64,000 bases of DNA, from assembly GCF_009811315.1 (NCBI RefSeq), contig NZ_BLID01000011.1:49108-113107 (forward strand). The letters run 5' to 3'. Origin of the DNA: Vibrio atypicus (GTDB lineage Bacteria; Pseudomonadota; Gammaproteobacteria; Enterobacterales; Vibrionaceae). The notes under the pieces were generated by a model. The model worked only from the letters and a program-made list of their open reading frames with translations. It was not told the DNA's origin and did not search any database. This document shows, piece after piece, positions 17,499 through 25,639 of the stretch (positions within the stretch are counted from its first letter, which is position 1; the number at the start of each line of letters is the position of its first letter). The position numbers were made by a program, and so were the translations under genes.

Positions 17499-18584
17499 TT
17501 AGAAGTAAACTCGTGCGTAAGCGTAAGCTTGTTGCGCTGCTTCGCCGCCATTAATTTCAAGTGCAATTACACTAGAAGAAGTTGGCTTATAGTTCACACC
17601 AATCGTGGTCCACGTCCGTTCATCACCCCAATCAGATTCTTCAGCACCTTGCTCTGCATTATCGATCGCCCACTGTTCATACTCTTCATAGTTATAAGAA
17701 GCGGTAAATTCCCATTGTGGGGTTAGGATGTATTTCGCAGAAACTAAGTAACCTTCGTTGTCTTGTGGTTGATAATCGTTGTAAAGAACACACTCAGGTA
17801 CGCCGTACTCATTTGGTTTTTCTAGTGCACATGTGCCGATATACTCTTCTTCACGGAACATGTTCACACCTAAATGCAAGTCTTCAGTAACGGCAAGACG
17901 AGCGCCAGCCCCAACTAGACGCTGCTCACCATATTTAGATGAACTATCTGAACCACGACGGCCTTCAACACCAACGACAACAGAGAAGCGATCACCGAAA
18001 TATCCAACATAGCCATTACCTACATCACCTAGTGATGCGCCCGATGCAGATTCACCACCATAACTGTATGAAGCACCTAATTTAACGACATCAAAGAAAC
18101 GACCTTCATATTTCAAAGTCATATCTTGGTCACCAGCTTCACCTGTTTCTACAGTAGTATCGAAAGTGAAATCCCCCCACTTGTCATAATCATCAAATGC
18201 AGTGTCAGTTAATCCCGCTTCAACATAATGAGAAACGTATTTTGCATCCCACAACTCATAGCCGATAAAAACCTTATCAATCGCTAGAACCATGTCACCA
18301 CTACCGTATTTCCAGTTTTCACGTTCATAATCGAGCTCTAGGCGGTAGTGAATCTTGCCTTGCTTACCTTTAACGCCCATGGTGGCAAAAGAGTCATCGA
18401 TGAAGTTTTTATCTTCATTGAACTCGCCGTATTCATACTTAGCGCCGATATGACCACCGACACCAACTTCTCCATACAGCTTGGTAAAGTCACCTTGGTC
18501 ATTTTCATAGATGGTGACGGCACTTGCGTTAGCTGCTAAAAATAACGAAGAAATCGCTATTGCCACTGCATTTCTTTTTAGCAT
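17499..18584 (-). CDS. Outer-membrane porin
   Basis: A 361-residue beta-barrel protein with a signal peptide ending ANASA and a final Phe (YAYARVYF), the outer-membrane sorting signature. Alternating hydrophobic/aromatic strands run throughout, as in general gram-negative porins. Two cysteines in TCALEKPNEYGVPECVLY may close an external loop. I chose ATG 18584 (MLKRNAV) with AAAGGGA upstream; a longer frame reaches 18608. It lies directly upstream of the intact exeM, so it may admit nuclease products, but that role is inferred from position only. CRP-like sites lie upstream. Confidence 0.87.
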   Translation of the reverse strand: MLKRNAVAIAISSLFLAANASAVTIYENDQGDFTKLYGEVGVGGHIGAKYEYGEFNEDKNFIDDSFATMGVKGKQGKIHYRLELDYERENWKYGSGDMVLAIDKVFIGYELWDAKYVSHYVEAGLTDTAFDDYDKWGDFTFDTTVETGEAGDQDMTLKYEGRFFDVVKLGASYSYGGESASGASLGDVGNGYVGYFGDRFSVVVGVEGRRGSDSSSKYGEQRLVGAGARLAVTEDLHLGVNMFREEEYIGTCALEKPNEYGVPECVLYNDYQPQDNEGYLVSAKYILTPQWEFTASYNYEEYEQWAIDNAEQGAEESDWGDERTWTTIGVNYKPTSSSVIALEINGGEAAQQAYAYARVYF

Positions 18585-18783
18585 TTGAGTTTCCCTTTCT
18601 ATTTTCATTTGCCGGTAAACTGCATCTTTTCAACAGACATGGTTAAAAGCATTAGAGGCAGAACGCATCCTCTAAATGAGCAAAATTTTTGTGTCTAGAA
18701 CGATGTAAATTAACCGGAGATTCATTGACAACGAGACAATTGTCGACCTTTTAGGTAAACAAAAAATGAACATACATAGCTAT

Positions 18784-18799
18784 TGAGAAATTAATCACA
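18784..18799 (-). promoter_or_regulatory. Probable CRP site upstream of the porin
   Basis: On the minus strand TGTGA-TTAATT-TCTCA matches 9 of 10 CRP half-site positions. It is about 200 bases before the porin start. No clear -10 was assigned. Confidence 0.5.
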
Positions 18800-18894
18800 T
18801 TAAATTTATTAGTAGTATGAATACTCTAATGTAATCAACAAAACGGGTTAACAATAAGAAATGGCAGTCTAAACGCTTAATTTTCGTGATGAAA

Positions 18895-18958
18895 TTCACG
18901 TAAAAATACATAAAAGTATGCATAAAACTGGGAATAAAACGTTTGCGTCAACGCTTTC
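18895..18958 (+). promoter_or_regulatory. CRP-like palindrome plus LacI-family operator
   Basis: CGTGA-TGAAAT-TCACG (18895-18910) is a symmetric CRP-like site. AAACGTTTGCGT (18947-18958) matches the right-hand 12 bases of the PurR consensus ACGCAAACGTTTGCGT. A -10-like TATGCA lies between them at 18927, placed for a class II CRP promoter on the plus strand with the operator at the start point. Only a 16-codon frame (18980-19030) follows on that strand. The pair could instead serve the distant minus-strand porin. Confidence 0.4.
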
Positions 18959-19052
18959 GTATAAAAAAAGGTAGGAGTTATGAAATGGAATTCCAAGGAA
19001 TGTGATGAGACGCTAAAGCGACAAGGTTAGCCGCTTTAGCATGGTAATGACG

Positions 19053-19574
19053 TTATTTTAAGCGATGATCCTCATCTTCTTTGCGCTCATACTCGCCTTC
19101 AAACGTGTCACCTTGTTGTGACTCATAAGGATCGCGACGAAACGGATCGTTTTCAAATGGGCTCTGACCAAATTGCTCGCCGTTAAAACTGCCGTGGAAA
19201 CCATTTCCTCCAACAGATTTAACCACCATTTTCGCCATTAAGTATTTAGCAATAGCGGCGCGTGGAGCCGGCAACAATACGAGCATCCCAAGAGCATCGG
19301 TCATGAACCCTGGGGTTAGTAACAACACACCAGCAACCGCAAGCATGACACCTTCGAAAATCTGTTGCGCTGGCAGTTCACCTTGCTGCAATCGGTTTTG
19401 TACCGACATTAAAGTCTGTAGGCCTTGGCTACGAACCAAAGAGGCACCGACAAATGCCGTGATCAAAACTAAAGCGATGGTTGGCCACAAGCCAAGAAAA
19501 CCACCCACTTGTATAAAGAGACCTATTTCAATGATAGGGACGAAAATAAACAGTAATAATAAGATAGGAAACAC
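19053..19574 (-). CDS. fxsA: FxsA family membrane protein
   Basis: A 173-residue inner-membrane protein of the FxsA family (named for suppression of F-plasmid exclusion of phage T7 in E. coli). The N-terminus MFPILLLLFIFVPIIEIGLFI is a membrane helix with the family's FIFVPIIEI core. Further hydrophobic segments are at about 25-45 and 75-105, followed by a hydrophilic charged tail rich in Asp, Glu and Arg. The ribosome binding site is AAAGGAGAAT. Monocistronic, divergent from aspA. Molecular role unknown. Confidence 0.9.
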   Translation of the reverse strand: MFPILLLLFIFVPIIEIGLFIQVGGFLGLWPTIALVLITAFVGASLVRSQGLQTLMSVQNRLQQGELPAQQIFEGVMLAVAGVLLLTPGFMTDALGMLVLLPAPRAAIAKYLMAKMVVKSVGGNGFHGSFNGEQFGQSPFENDPFRRDPYESQQGDTFEGEYERKEDEDHRLK

Positions 19575-19757
19575 ACATTCTCCTTTGTCAGGGTCTGTTG
19601 ACCTGGCTTCAGTGTACGTGCTCCCCCACTTTTGCTCAAATCAAAGCCGTAAAAAAACGTGACAGACACATGATAAAAGCATCAATAAACCCCTACTATT
19701 TAAGGGTTATTAATAACCTATTCATATCTTGCAAAATATTAACTAAACAAAAGCGAA

Positions 19758-19802
19758 AAAGGTGATCTAGTTACTATTTTTATGCGTTGGGTACAGTATC
19801 AT
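19758..19802 (+). promoter_or_regulatory. Class II CRP-dependent promoter of aspA
   Basis: The 22-mer starting AAAGGTGATCTAGTTACT (19758-19779) matches the CRP consensus at 17 of 22 positions. A -10-like TATCAT at 19797-19802 would place the transcription start near 19809, about 41 bases from the site centre, the class II geometry. aspA starts 110 bases further on. CRP control of aspA is known in E. coli. Confidence 0.6.
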
Positions 19803-19918
19803 GTGCCACATAAGTCAGGACGGATTTAACAGCCTAATACTCTGACGAATGGATTCTTAAACTACAGATTGGCTAGTAATTCACTAAAATATCAGAATAA
19901 TTCTCTAAGGATCCTGTG

Positions 19919-21370
19919 ATGGCTACCCTAACCGATGCTCCAAAAACCGCTAATCAAGCAACTCGTATCGAAGAAGATCTACTAGGCGAGCGCCACGTAC
20001 CCGCAGACGCTTACTACGGCATCCACACTCTTCGCGCTATCGAAAACTTCAACATTTCAAGCACTACCATTTCTGACGTACCTGAATTTGTACGCGGTAT
20101 GGTAATGACGAAGAAAGCTGCAGCATTAGCAAACAAAGAGCTGGGCGCAATTCCAAAAGACGTGGCTAGCTACATCCTAGAAGCGTGTGATTTGATCCTT
20201 GAAACAGGTAAGTGCATGGATCAGTTCCCTTCAGATGTCTTCCAAGGCGGCGCGGGCACGTCAGTTAACATGAACACCAACGAAGTTATCGCTAACGTTG
20301 CACTTGAACTGATGGGCAAAGAAAAAGGCCAATATGAGTTCATCAACCCGAACGATCACGTAAACAAGAGCCAATCAACAAACTGTGCGTACCCAACGGG
20401 TTTCCGTATCGCGGTTTACAACAGTGTGCATCAGTTGATGGAAGCGATCGAATACCTTAAAGGTGCATTCGAGCTTAAAGCACAAGAATTCAAAGACGTG
20501 TTGAAGATGGGCCGTACTCAGCTTCAAGACGCGGTTCCTATGACTGTAGGTCAAGAGTTCCACGCATGGGCGGTTACACTAAACGAAGAGATTCGTGCCC
20601 TAGACTACACGTCTAAATTACTACTAGAAATCAACCTAGGTGCAACAGCGATCGGTACTGGTCTAAACGCACCAACGGGTTACCAAGCACTAGCTGTGAA
20701 GCACCTAGCTGAAGTAACTGGTGTTGAAGTCGTTGCAGCAGAAGACCTAATCGAAGCAACCTCTGACTGTGGCGCTTACGTTATGACGCACGGCGCGCTT
20801 AAACGCCTTGCGGTGAAACTGTCTAAGATTTGTAACGACCTTCGTCTACTTTCTTCTGGTCCACGTGCGGGTCTAAACGAACTAAACCTACCAGAGATGC
20901 AAGCAGGCTCTTCAATCATGCCAGCTAAAGTAAACCCAGTTATCCCAGAAGTTGTAAACCAAGTTTGCTTCAAAGTTCTAGGTAACGACAACACGGTTTC
21001 TTTCGCAGCAGAAGGTGGTCAGCTACAACTTAACGTAATGGAACCGGTTATCGCACAAAGCGTGTTTGAGTCTATCTCTCTACTACACAACGCATGTGTG
21101 AATCTGCGTGATAAGTGTATCGACGGCATCACAGTTAACAAAGAAGTGTGTGAAAGCTACGTGTACAACTCTATCGGTATCGTAACTTACCTAAACCCAT
21201 ACATTGGCCATCACGAAGGTGACATTGTGGGTAAAATCTGTGCAGAAACAGGTAAGAGTGTACGCGAAGTGGTTCTAGAGCGTGGCCTATTAACAGAAGA
21301 TGAGCTAGATGACATTCTTTCTGTTGAAAACTTCATGCACCCAACGTATAAAGCGAAACGCTACGAATAA
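19919..21370 (+). CDS. aspA: Aspartate ammonia-lyase
   Basis: Converts L-aspartate to fumarate and ammonia. The 483 residues belong to the fumarase/aspartase superfamily, with the signature GSSIMPAKVNP carrying the flexible catalytic-loop serine, and GRTQLQDAVPMTVGQE. I chose ATG 19919 over the GTG three bases upstream. A CRP-type promoter lies upstream and a strong terminator follows. The next gene is a Dcu carrier, so aspartate uptake, deamination and fumarate/succinate exchange are coupled, as in E. coli aspA-dcuA. Confidence 0.97.
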   Translation: MATLTDAPKTANQATRIEEDLLGERHVPADAYYGIHTLRAIENFNISSTTISDVPEFVRGMVMTKKAAALANKELGAIPKDVASYILEACDLILETGKCMDQFPSDVFQGGAGTSVNMNTNEVIANVALELMGKEKGQYEFINPNDHVNKSQSTNCAYPTGFRIAVYNSVHQLMEAIEYLKGAFELKAQEFKDVLKMGRTQLQDAVPMTVGQEFHAWAVTLNEEIRALDYTSKLLLEINLGATAIGTGLNAPTGYQALAVKHLAEVTGVEVVAAEDLIEATSDCGAYVMTHGALKRLAVKLSKICNDLRLLSSGPRAGLNELNLPEMQAGSSIMPAKVNPVIPEVVNQVCFKVLGNDNTVSFAAEGGQLQLNVMEPVIAQSVFESISLLHNACVNLRDKCIDGITVNKEVCESYVYNSIGIVTYLNPYIGHHEGDIVGKICAETGKSVREVVLERGLLTEDELDDILSVENFMHPTYKAKRYE

Positions 21371-21383
21371 TAGCAAACTGAAG

Positions 21384-21406
21384 AGGCCCCAGACGGGGCC
21401 TTTTTT
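21384..21406 (+). terminator. Terminator of aspA
   Basis: AGGCCCC-AGAC-GGGGCCT followed by TTTTT; a perfect 7-bp GC-rich stem. Confidence 0.9.
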
Positions 21407-21449
21407 AGGCCTTTATACGGTTAACCACACTCTATTCATGGTCTTTATT

Positions 21450-21496
21450 TTCTGATTATCTAAACATTCAGACAGTGAGTTTTTAGATAATCAGAA
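21450..21496 (+). repeat. 15-bp inverted repeat upstream of dcuA
   Basis: TTCTGATTATCTAAA (21450-21464) and its perfect complement TTTAGATAATCAGAA (21482-21496) flank a 17-base loop. It ends about 28 bases before the dcuA ATG and has no T-tract, so it is more like an operator or leader structure than a terminator. Confidence 0.65.
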
Positions 21497-21524
21497 TCAA
21501 AATAAACTTTATGAGGTAATCAAT

Positions 21525-22832
21525 ATGGTGGCAGTCGAACTGTTTGTCGTTCTGCTCTTCATCTATTTGGGAGCAAGAATTGGTGGTATTGGTATTGGTC
21601 TAGCAGGTGGTGCTGGTGTTATCGCACTATCACTATTTCTAGGTGTACCAACAAGCCAAGCGTTCATTCCTATCGATGTAATTCTTATCATCATGTCGGT
21701 GATTACTGCGATTGCAGCAATGCAAGTCGCCGGTGGTCTAGATTGGATGGTACAGGTTGCAGAAAACTTCTTACGTAAACATCCGGAGCGCATCACTTTT
21801 TACGCGCCTATTGTTACCTTCCTAATGACATTAATGGCAGGTACGGGTCACACTGCATTTTCTACGCTTCCTGTAATCGCAGAAGTAGCCAAAGGACAAG
21901 GTGTTCGTCCTTCTCGCCCTCTATCGATTGCGGTTGTTGCCTCTCAAATCGCGATCACTGCGTCTCCAATCTCAGCTGCGGTTGTTGCTTTCGCAGCAAT
22001 GCTTGCGCCAATGGGTGTGGACTACCTAACACTACTTGCAGTGTGTATTCCGACCACATTCGTTGCCTGTATGATTGGCGCATTCGTTGCAAACTTCATG
22101 GGTTGTGAGCTAAAAGATGATCCTGTTTACCAAGAACGTCTAGAAAAAGGCCTTATTAAACTCACAACTGAAGAGAAGCGCGAGATCCTACCGACTGCTA
22201 AAAAAGCGACGTACATCTTCCTTGCCGCAATTGGTTTTGTGGTTTGTTACGCAGCAGCAATTTCAAACTCGATTGGCCTAATCGAAAATCCAGCGCTGGG
22301 CCGTAACGAAGCTATCATGACGGTAATGCTTGCAGCGGCAGCAGCAATCGTAATGAGCTGTAAAATCGACGCAGGTAAAATCCCAGCAGCAGCAACATTC
22401 CGTTCTGGTATGACTGCGTGTGTCTGTGTACTTGGTGTGGCATGGCTTGGTTCGACGTTTGTAAACGCGCACGTAGATGGCATCAAAGAAGTCGCAGGTG
22501 CGCTACTAGCAGATTACCCATGGATGCTAGCCATGGTACTGTTCTTTGCTTCTATGCTTCTATACTCACAAGGTGCAACCACTGTTGCGCTTATGCCTGC
22601 AGCTCTAGCTATCGGCGTAGCTCCATTGACGGCTGTTGCTTCATTTGCTGCTGTGAGCGCGCTGTTTGTTCTTCCTACCTACCCTACGCTACTCGCAGCG
22701 GTAGAAATGGATGACACTGGCTCGACACGTATTGGTAGCTATGTATTTAACCACCCATTCTTTATTCCAGGTGTGGCAACCATCGCATCAGCAGTAGCGC
22801 TAGGCTTTACTTTCGGTAGCCTATTCATCTAA
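21525..22832 (+). CDS. dcuA: Anaerobic C4-dicarboxylate transporter (Dcu)
   Basis: Inner-membrane carrier of the DcuA/DcuB family, 435 residues, about the size of E. coli DcuA (433). It exchanges fumarate, aspartate or malate against succinate. Around 10-12 hydrophobic helices run through the chain, and the N-terminus MVAVELFVVLLFIYLGARIGG and the segment GTGHTAFSTLPVIAEVA are family-typical. Placement right after aspA favours DcuA over DcuB. TATGAGGT precedes the ATG. A 15-bp inverted repeat lies just upstream. Confidence 0.88.
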   Translation: MVAVELFVVLLFIYLGARIGGIGIGLAGGAGVIALSLFLGVPTSQAFIPIDVILIIMSVITAIAAMQVAGGLDWMVQVAENFLRKHPERITFYAPIVTFLMTLMAGTGHTAFSTLPVIAEVAKGQGVRPSRPLSIAVVASQIAITASPISAAVVAFAAMLAPMGVDYLTLLAVCIPTTFVACMIGAFVANFMGCELKDDPVYQERLEKGLIKLTTEEKREILPTAKKATYIFLAAIGFVVCYAAAISNSIGLIENPALGRNEAIMTVMLAAAAAIVMSCKIDAGKIPAAATFRSGMTACVCVLGVAWLGSTFVNAHVDGIKEVAGALLADYPWMLAMVLFFASMLLYSQGATTVALMPAALAIGVAPLTAVASFAAVSALFVLPTYPTLLAAVEMDDTGSTRIGSYVFNHPFFIPGVATIASAVALGFTFGSLFI

Positions 22833-22847
22833 TGATGTTCAAAATTT

Positions 22848-22872
22848 AAAGGGAGCTTCGGCTCCCTTTTTT
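22848..22872 (+). terminator. Terminator of dcuA
   Basis: AAAGGGAGC-TTCG-GCTCCCTTTTTT: perfect stem with a TTCG tetraloop and T-tract. Confidence 0.93.
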
Positions 22873-23309
22873 ATTTCAGTTATCGTAATAATATCCCCCT
22901 CACATTTTATTTTTGACTTTGGTCAAGAAAAGCCACGAAAGTTCTTCCTGCATTTTAATCCGAAGCTTTGAATAAAATTTCCGTCAATGTTTTTTCCTGC
23001 TCCATTCCATGTGAGTTTCTATCATTACACGTAAAAAACAAGCATATTAATCCGATGAAGTTAACCAATTAACCACTTAAAATTTAATTGGAATGACAGC
23101 CTGATTTTTAGTGCTCTATTTTTGTGAAGATCCACAAAGTTACCTATGAACACAGCACTTAAAATACAGCTAAAGAGTTAGTTAACCTCTTAACTCAAAA
23201 ATAAAAACAATTTCCCAATAGCTTATATTTAAGTTATTTATTTTTAATATCTAATAGTCGCTGATTCACTTTTATTTATGGGTGTATAAATAAAAGTAAG
23301 GAGATAGCC
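22873..23309 (+). other. Long leader/promoter region of the YfcC-type gene
   Basis: About 440 A+T-rich bases with no gene. Besides the FNR-like palindrome at 22913, TGTGAAGATCCACAAA near 23124 resembles one good and one poor CRP half-site. Nothing else was recognised. Confidence 0.4.
22913..22926 (+). promoter_or_regulatory. FNR-like palindrome
   Basis: TTGAC-TTTG-GTCAA is a perfect palindrome matching the FNR consensus TTGAT-N4-ATCAA at 8 of 10 positions. It is about 385 bases before the YfcC-type transporter gene, whose proposed fermentative role would fit oxygen control. Distance makes the assignment tentative. Confidence 0.35.
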
Positions 23310-24758
23310 ATGACAACCCAAACTATACCTACTGAAGAAAAAAAAGGCGGCTTCTTTGCCAACTTTAAATTCCCTTCCGCTTATACCATTCTATTTGTTT
23401 TAATTGCATTAGTTGCTCTTCTGACATGGATCGTGCCAGCAGGTCAATATGATCGACAAATGAATGAAGATTTAGGCCGTGAAGTTCCTGTTACTGGTAC
23501 TTATCAAGCTGTAGAGGGTAACCCTCAAGGTGTGATTGATGTACTACTTGCGCCAATTGATGGTTTTTACGACCACAACAGCTATGAAGCTGCTGCAATC
23601 GATGTTTCTCTTTTCATTCTTATCATCGGTGGTTTCCTTGGTCTCGTTACTAAAACAGGTGCTATCGATGCAGGTATTGAGCGAGTCACCGCTCGATTAG
23701 CCGGTCGAGAAGAGTTGATGATTCCAATACTAATGGCGCTATTTGCTGCTGGTGGTACCGTCTATGGTATGGCGGAAGAATCTCTACCATTCTACACATT
23801 GCTCGTTCCTGTCATGATGGCTGCACGTTTTGACCCATTAGTTGCTGCCGCGACAGTATTGCTCGGTGCTGGTATCGGTGTACTAGGTTCAACCATCAAC
23901 CCATTTGCTACGGTTATTGCAGCCAACGCTTCTGGTATTCCGTTTACTGACGGCATCATGTTGCGCGCTATCATGCTTGTACTTGGATACGGCATCTGTG
24001 TGGCCTACGTAATGCGTTACGCACGCATGGTACGTGCTGACCAATCTAAATCGATTGTGTACGACAAATACGAAGAGAACAAAAAGCACTTCCTTGGCAA
24101 CCAAGATGGTGGCTCTCTAGAATTCACAACAACTCGTAAAGTTATCCTAACTATCTTTGGTGGTTCATTCGGGGTAATGATTTACGGTGTATCCGTTGCA
24201 GGATGGTGGATGGCAGAGATCTCTGCAATGTTCTTAGCTGCGACAATTCTTGTTGGCCTAGTGGCTCGTATGAGTGAAGAGGACTTCACCAACAGCTTTA
24301 TCGACGGCGCTCGTGACTTACTAGGTGTAGCACTGATCATCGGTATTGCTCGTGGTATCGTCGTGGTCATGGACCGCGGTATGATCACCGATACGATTCT
24401 ATTCTCTGCTGAGCAGATGGTAACAGGTCTATCATCGGTGGTGTTCATTAACGTTATGTTCTTCCTAGAAATGCTGCTGTCATTCCTAGTGCCATCAACC
24501 TCAGGCTTAGCTGTACTGACTATGCCTATCATGGCACCACTGGCTGACTTTGCTGGCGTAGGTCGTGAACTTGTTATCACTGCATACCAATCTGCATCAG
24601 GCCTGGTTAACTTAATTACACCAACCTCTGCGGTAGTAATGGGTGGTCTAGCCATCGCACGTGTACCATACGTTCGCTGGGTCAAATGGGTAGCTCCACT
24701 GCTCGCAATTCTGACTCTGTTCTGTATCGCGTGTCTAAGTATTGCCGCTCTAATCTAA
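23310..24758 (+). CDS. YfcC-family transporter (probable arginine/ornithine exchange)
   Basis: A 482-residue inner-membrane carrier of the YfcC/DcuC-like C4-dicarboxylate and basic amino-acid superfamily, with about 12 hydrophobic helices starting at residue 25 (AYTILFVLIALVALLTWIVP). Family motifs include GGTVYGMAEESLPFYTLLVP and a C-terminal half with PSTSGLAVLTMPIMAPLADF. It lies directly upstream of the arginine deiminase genes and on the same strand, so it probably does the arginine-ornithine exchange that ArcD does elsewhere. That substrate is inferred from context. A terminator separates it from arcA. Confidence 0.85.
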   Translation: MTTQTIPTEEKKGGFFANFKFPSAYTILFVLIALVALLTWIVPAGQYDRQMNEDLGREVPVTGTYQAVEGNPQGVIDVLLAPIDGFYDHNSYEAAAIDVSLFILIIGGFLGLVTKTGAIDAGIERVTARLAGREELMIPILMALFAAGGTVYGMAEESLPFYTLLVPVMMAARFDPLVAAATVLLGAGIGVLGSTINPFATVIAANASGIPFTDGIMLRAIMLVLGYGICVAYVMRYARMVRADQSKSIVYDKYEENKKHFLGNQDGGSLEFTTTRKVILTIFGGSFGVMIYGVSVAGWWMAEISAMFLAATILVGLVARMSEEDFTNSFIDGARDLLGVALIIGIARGIVVVMDRGMITDTILFSAEQMVTGLSSVVFINVMFFLEMLLSFLVPSTSGLAVLTMPIMAPLADFAGVGRELVITAYQSASGLVNLITPTSAVVMGGLAIARVPYVRWVKWVAPLLAILTLFCIACLSIAALI

Positions 24759-24808
24759 GTTAATCGTTTCTTTTCCTTACCCGGCTCACAGGGAGTGAGC
24801 CATCTCCC

Positions 24809-24832
24809 AAAGCCGCCTTAGTGCGGCTTTTC
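24809..24832 (+). terminator. Terminator after the YfcC-type gene
   Basis: AAAGCCGC (24809-24816) and GCGGCTTT (24823-24830) pair across CTTAGT, followed by TTCTT. Confidence 0.85.
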
Positions 24833-24857
24833 TTATATCGATACTCGCCGTCTAGAG

Positions 24858-24995
24858 ATTTCCTAATCCCTCATTCTTCATTCTTCATTCTTCAGCCTAT
24901 GGAATGACTCACATTCACTTCTCAATCCTTATTCCGTCACCCTCAAGAACGAGTTAGGAACGAGCTGGGAAGCTCTTAACGCTAGTCACACTATT
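24858..24995. repeat. Degenerate Vibrio intergenic repeat with CATTCTT tandem
   Basis: GAGATTTCCTAATCCCTC is followed by CATTCTT repeated about three times (24880-24895), and then CCGTCACCCTCAAGAACGAG and GGGAAGCTCTTAACG. The same word types (GAGAT..CC, GTCA.CCTCAA, CTCTTAACG) occur at 7160-7276, and CTCTTAACG is shared exactly by both. It looks like a dispersed Vibrio palindromic element. No genome-wide search was possible. Confidence 0.45.
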
Positions 24996-25194
24996 AGAGA
25001 TACCCTACTTCCTCCTTCGTCGCTCTATAGCATAACTAGAAAAATCATCTACTCACCAGTCTATGAAAGGAATAAAATAATTAACCCTAAAAAATTTTAT
25101 TAATATTTCTCGCACTCATTAATAAGAAAAAGTATCGCTACCAATTAATTCTATTAATCAATATTACTTTAGTGTTCAACGTGCTTTAAATAGT

Positions 25195-25216
25195 CAATGT
25201 GATCTAGGTTAAACTT
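25195..25216 (+). promoter_or_regulatory. Probable CRP site upstream of arcA
   Basis: CAATGTGATCTAGGTTAAAC followed by TT matches the 22-bp CRP consensus at 17 positions, with a perfect TGTGA half-site. It is about 425 bases before arcA; no -10 in class II position was found. Confidence 0.5.
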
Positions 25217-25317
25217 ATTATCAAAAGTTTTGTTACCAACCGATTGATTCGGACTTAAAAAGCAATTATCTAGAAACTTTGAGTGCATATTTCCAACCTA
25301 TTCACTTTCCTATCAGA

Positions 25318-25335
25318 TATATTCAACTGAATATA
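25318..25335 (+). promoter_or_regulatory. 18-bp palindrome upstream of arcA
   Basis: TATATTC-AACT-GAATATA is a perfect 7-bp inverted repeat. It contains ATTCA and TGAAT, the two halves of an ARG box in the opposite order and with the wrong spacing for a canonical ArgR dimer site, so an ArgR role is possible but not shown. Confidence 0.4.
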
Positions 25336-25639
25336 ATTTCCCTTCCTGACTATTTTTGCATATCGCGGCGTTATTTTGTGCATAAACTTCCCAAATCGAC
25401 AGCTAATTAGGGGGTTCACAACAAGATAACAAGTGCATAGATATTGTTAAAGCCCTTGAAAACACTGGCTTTGAGCATAAAAAATGAAGTGTGAGCGACC
25501 TCTAAGATTCCTCCCCCAACAAGCGTAATATTAATTCCAGAACAAATAAGTGAATAAATTAATTCACACCTTTATTCCCTACAAATTCAATATTAGTTTT
25601 TATTTAAAAGACTAATTAAAAAATAAGAGAGATACGATC

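Larger units (their letters stand above)
18585..19052. other. Intergenic region porin / fxsA
   Basis: About 470 bases with no established gene. It holds two CRP-like sites and a LacI-family operator (listed separately), a 10-bp palindrome GACAATTGTC at 18735, and a 9-bp inverted repeat GCTAAAGCG / CGCTTTAGC at 19012-19040 just past fxsA that may be the fxsA terminator although it lacks a T-tract. A 16-codon frame at 18980-19030 follows GGTAGGAG but the spacing to its ATG is short. Confidence 0.5.
24833..25639 (+). other. Long intergenic/promoter region of arcA
   Basis: About 800 bases without a gene. It contains the degenerate intergenic repeat (24858-24995), a CRP-like site (25195-25216) and an 18-bp palindrome TATATTC-AACT-GAATATA (25318-25335). 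The remainder is very A+T rich and shows no credible frame on either strand. Confidence 0.5.

Noticed and set aside
22247..22714. Overlapping frames inside dcuA and neighbouring genes
   Set aside because: They are shadows of the strong Dcu reading frame, with composition typical of out-of-frame translation.
24880..24900. CATTCTT tandem as a CRISPR or microsatellite locus
   Set aside because: Only about three short copies without spacers, embedded in a degenerate dispersed repeat.
25318..25335. Canonical ARG box upstream of arcA
   Set aside because: The half-sites ATTCA and TGAAT are in the reverse order and wrong spacing for a standard ArgR site, so it is only listed as a palindrome.
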